A DNA stretch of 64,000 nucleotides from positions 320,001-384,000 of the forward strand of contig CM061106.1 in assembly GCA_030770545.1 (NCBI GenBank). Reading direction: 5' to 3'. The stretch is from Macropodus opercularis (Eukaryota; Chordata; Actinopteri; Anabantiformes; Osphronemidae). Below are positions 61,720-64,000 of the stretch, piece after piece. Position numbers and translations under genes: made by a program. Below the pieces are notes generated by a model. The model was not told where the DNA came from and searched no databases. It saw nothing but the letters and a program-made list of their open reading frames with translations. Position 1 is the first letter of the stretch. Each line of letters starts with the position of its first letter.

Positions 61720-62170
61720 CTCACGTGCACGCGCGGGGCCGAGGCGCGCCTCCGGGCCTGATCCGGATCCCTCCCGTCCTCTGGCTCCGCGGTGACGTCA
61801 CCACAAAGTCCAACGGTTCGTTGTTCTCTAAGAACGAGCGCATGCGTGTAAGACTGTTCAAGCAGCGACGGGAGCGCGCACAGAGTTTCACACGCTGTTC
61901 CTTCAAGTTCTTCCTCCGCTGGTTCGGTTCTGCTGAGCCTCCATCGTCAGTCCGTCACAAACAGGCCGCCTTCCTCTCCCTCAGCCAATCAGCGGGTCCA
62001 GGTCTGCAGGTCTGATCCGGATCAGCGACCCCTCTGCAGTTCCTGAACTTTAGCGCAGACGCAGAACGGGACCCGTGCGCGAGCGCGTTACAAGCAGCGT
62101 GTTACTGCGCCTGCGTGTTGAGAGCGGGAGGCAGGAGAATCGGGTCAGAGTGTTGTTCACGAACACGGTG
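61720..62170 (-). promoter_or_regulatory. CpG-island promoter of TSC22 gene B
   Basis: Conserved with A: CRE TGACGTCA at 61793-61800 and NRF1-type GCGCATGCGT at 61838-61847 are both unchanged. Only a few substitutions separate the copies here. Confidence 0.6.
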
Positions 62171-62759
62171 TCAATAAAGTTTGATTTTAAACAGACACGA
62201 AAACATAAACACGTGTTTTGAAAGCTGCAGGTTTAGTTTAGTTACAGACGTCAACAGAACCAACAAGACGTTTAGGACTGGACCTAAGTCCAACACACAC
62301 TGTTTCAGTTACCTTGTGAATATTCCTTTGTTTCTATTCATATGTTTATTACTGCGGCTGGTCTTTAGTTGTATTACTACAATGACAATGACAATAAAGT
62401 CATAAAGTCACCGAGGCCTCAACAGACCCTGGATCAGCCTAAGTGATAAAACTAATGGTCCCTGAATGTTACACTAGTCTGTGTGTGTTGAAGGAATGTG
62501 AATAGTTAAAGCGTAGATAGTAGGACGCAGGCAGAAAACAGAACAAGCCCAATGCATCACGTTTAGAGAGTAGTACACGTAGCATCCAGTCACAGTCATT
62601 AACAGGACGTCAGGGAAGTACAGGGAGCCGAGTCATGGCTGAACCAGGACTCACCGGACTCTGTGGTTTCCCTGGACGGTTTCACGCTGCGCAGCGGACA
62701 GCGGTAAGAAGAAGGGATGTTTATAAACAACAGGTGGTGTAACCCCGGGCACATCACAG

Positions 62760-63780
62760 AGACGTTGAGCTGCTAGTGGTCAGGGTTCGTTACTACATCC
62801 CAGGGAGTTTTCACAGGTGATCGTGCTCACTGTGTACATCCCGCCGTCGGCCGACGCTACCGCTGCGTGTGAGCGCGTGCACAGCTCCGTGTCCCGGCTG
62901 CAGACACAACACCCGCAGGCCCTGATTCTCATCTCTGGGGACGTGAATCATGCCGCTGCCCCCCTCTCTGCCACCCTCCCCCACTTCAACCAGTACGTGA
63001 ACTGCCACACCAGGGAAAACAAAACGCTGGACCTTCTGTATGCTAATGTAAAGAACGCATACACCGCCGCCCCCCTCCCCCCCTTGGGCCGCTCCGACCA
63101 TAACCTGGTCCGCCTGCTTCCTGTCTATACTCCTGTGGTGAAAAAGCAGCCACCACAGGTGAAAGTGGTGAAGATCTGGTCAGAGGAGGCAGGTGAGCGG
63201 TTAAGGGACTGCTTCCACACCACGGACTGGGACACTCTCTGCAGTCCTCACGGGGAGGACATCGATAGTCTCACAGACTGTGTCACGGACTACATTAACT
63301 TCTGTGTGGAAAACATCGTGCCAACCAGGACAATACGGTGTTTTCCCAACAACAAGCCCTGGGTGACCCCTGAACTGAAGGCCCTCCTGAATGAGAAGAA
63401 GCGGGCTTTCTTCTCAGGAGATAAGGAGGAGCTGAAAAGAGTCCAGCGGGAGCTGAAGTATGGGATCAGGAGGGGCAAGGACAGCTACAGAAGAAAGCTT
63501 CAACACATCAACATGACTGTAAAGCATGTTTCATAGTGTGATGTGTGCCGTGCGGTGTCCATATACATGTATGTTATTTTATTTTTATTTTTGCTTTTGG
63601 AACTTCGCACTTTATGTCTAGACATGTACATACTGTCAAAAACAAATTTTACTCTTTTTTTGTAATTATTGTAATTCTATTGTACTGTAATCTTTCTCTG
63701 ACTGTAATTATGCTGCTGCTGGGTCACCAGAATTTCCCCACTGCGGGATAAATAAAGTCCTATCTATCTATCTATCTATA
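62760..63780 (+). mobile_element. Non-LTR LINE, internally deleted (endonuclease part plus 3' tail)
   Basis: An open frame to the TAG at 63534-63536 encodes an APE-type endonuclease C-terminal half ('LILISGDVNHA', 'KTLDLLYANVK', 'PLGRSDHNLV') and the linker with 'NNKPWVTPELKALL' and 'DSYRRKLQ'. The frame then ends abruptly and a 3' UTR with 'aatttccccactgcgggata', 'aataaagtcc' and (TATC)n follows. The reverse transcriptase is missing. The family is the same Rex1/L2-like type as the antisense fragments at 5560 and 46360. The 5' end near 62760 is uncertain. Confidence 0.8.
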
Positions 63781-64000
63781 AAGGATGCTGGGCTGTTACA
63801 CAAGCCCTGGGGGAGCCTATTATATTCATACAACCCCAACGGTGTAGTGAAGGCTGTATAGTGCCTGTCAGATTCATGGAGGGGAACGTTGTAAAATCCA
63901 GATGTGAGGTCCATGGTGCTGAAGAAAGCATTGCCACCAAGAGCAGCGAGGCAGTCAGCCTGATGGGGCAGTGGGTGAGCATCTTTAGCAGTTTTGGCGT
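63781..64000 (-). mobile_element. Ty3/Gypsy reverse-transcriptase fragment (runs off window)
   Basis: The minus strand, read from base 64000, is open throughout and encodes Gypsy RT motifs: 'KDAHPLPHQAD', 'FFSTMDLTSGFYNVPLHE', 'YTAFTTPLGLYEYN' and 'RLPQGLCNSPASF'. It stops exactly at the (TATC)n tail of the LINE at 63780, so one element interrupted or truncated the other. No stop or frameshift is seen in the visible 73 codons. Confidence 0.85.

Larger units (their letters stand above)
42361..62605 (+). repeat. Segmental duplication, copy B (direct orientation)
   Basis: This is the partner of copy A. It is about 3 kb longer because it holds a Tx1-like LINE, a larger decamer array, and roughly 1 kb (54530-55580) and 0.5 kb (57344-57848) blocks that A lacks. 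It is missing the solo LTR (A 1720-2518) and the 33-bp minisatellite block (A 3944-5023). Because A runs off the window at its left end, the homology could extend further left than 42361. Confidence 0.97.

Noticed and set aside
1..64000. tRNA, rRNA or snoRNA genes
   Set aside because: I saw no paired A/B-box plus cloverleaf, and no rRNA-like stretches; only a tRNA-complementary PBS at 19825.

Overview
This window is teleost fish genomic DNA, probably from a percomorph. The evidence is the intron-exon gene structure, a fish-type NACHT/LRR (NLRC3-like) immune gene with its characteristic short N-terminal exons and 174-bp LRR exons, C2H2 zinc-finger genes, and many fish-type retroelement pieces (RLE-, Tx1-, I- and Rex1/L2-like LINEs, Ty3/Gypsy, solo LTRs). 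I saw no bacterial or organellar features.

The layout is dominated by a large direct segmental duplication. Copy A runs from the left edge to 17266 and copy B from about 42361 to 62605. Each copy carries, in the same order, a C2H2 zinc-finger gene (+), a degraded gag-like fragment, a 10-bp minisatellite, the 3' end of an RLE-type LINE, and a complete TSC22-domain gene (-) with a CpG-island promoter. Coding exons of the TSC22 gene are about 99% identical, so the duplication looks young. The copies differ mostly by discrete events: a solo LTR and a 33-bp minisatellite present only in A, one zinc finger lost or gained, a Tx1-like LINE inserted into the decamer minisatellite of B, expansion of that array in B, and several sequence blocks missing from A.

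Between the copies (17.3-42.4 kb) lie an inverted third zinc-finger exon (18.6-19.0 kb), endogenous-retrovirus remains with a recognisable primer-binding site (19.7-22.2 kb), and a full NLRC3-like gene on the minus strand (23.2-32.0 kb, ten coding exons reconstructed). Its last LRR exon has a 7-bp deletion that truncates the protein. A second solo LTR sits in one of its introns. Upstream of the NLR gene is a block of direct and inverted local repeats (32.3-37.3 kb) holding an I-like LINE tail, followed by a second, inverted array of the 33-bp minisatellite (37.3-38.8 kb). The right edge (62.8-64.0 kb) has an internally deleted LINE that abuts a Ty3/Gypsy reverse-transcriptase fragment running off the window.

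Functionally, the host genes are two TSC22-type leucine-zipper transcription regulators, two (plus one orphan) small zinc-finger DNA-binding proteins, and one cytosolic NLR immune sensor. They do not form an operon or single pathway. Clusters of NLR, zinc-finger and repeat DNA are typical of fast-evolving teleost regions. All coordinates of exons come from splice-site and reading-frame inspection by eye.
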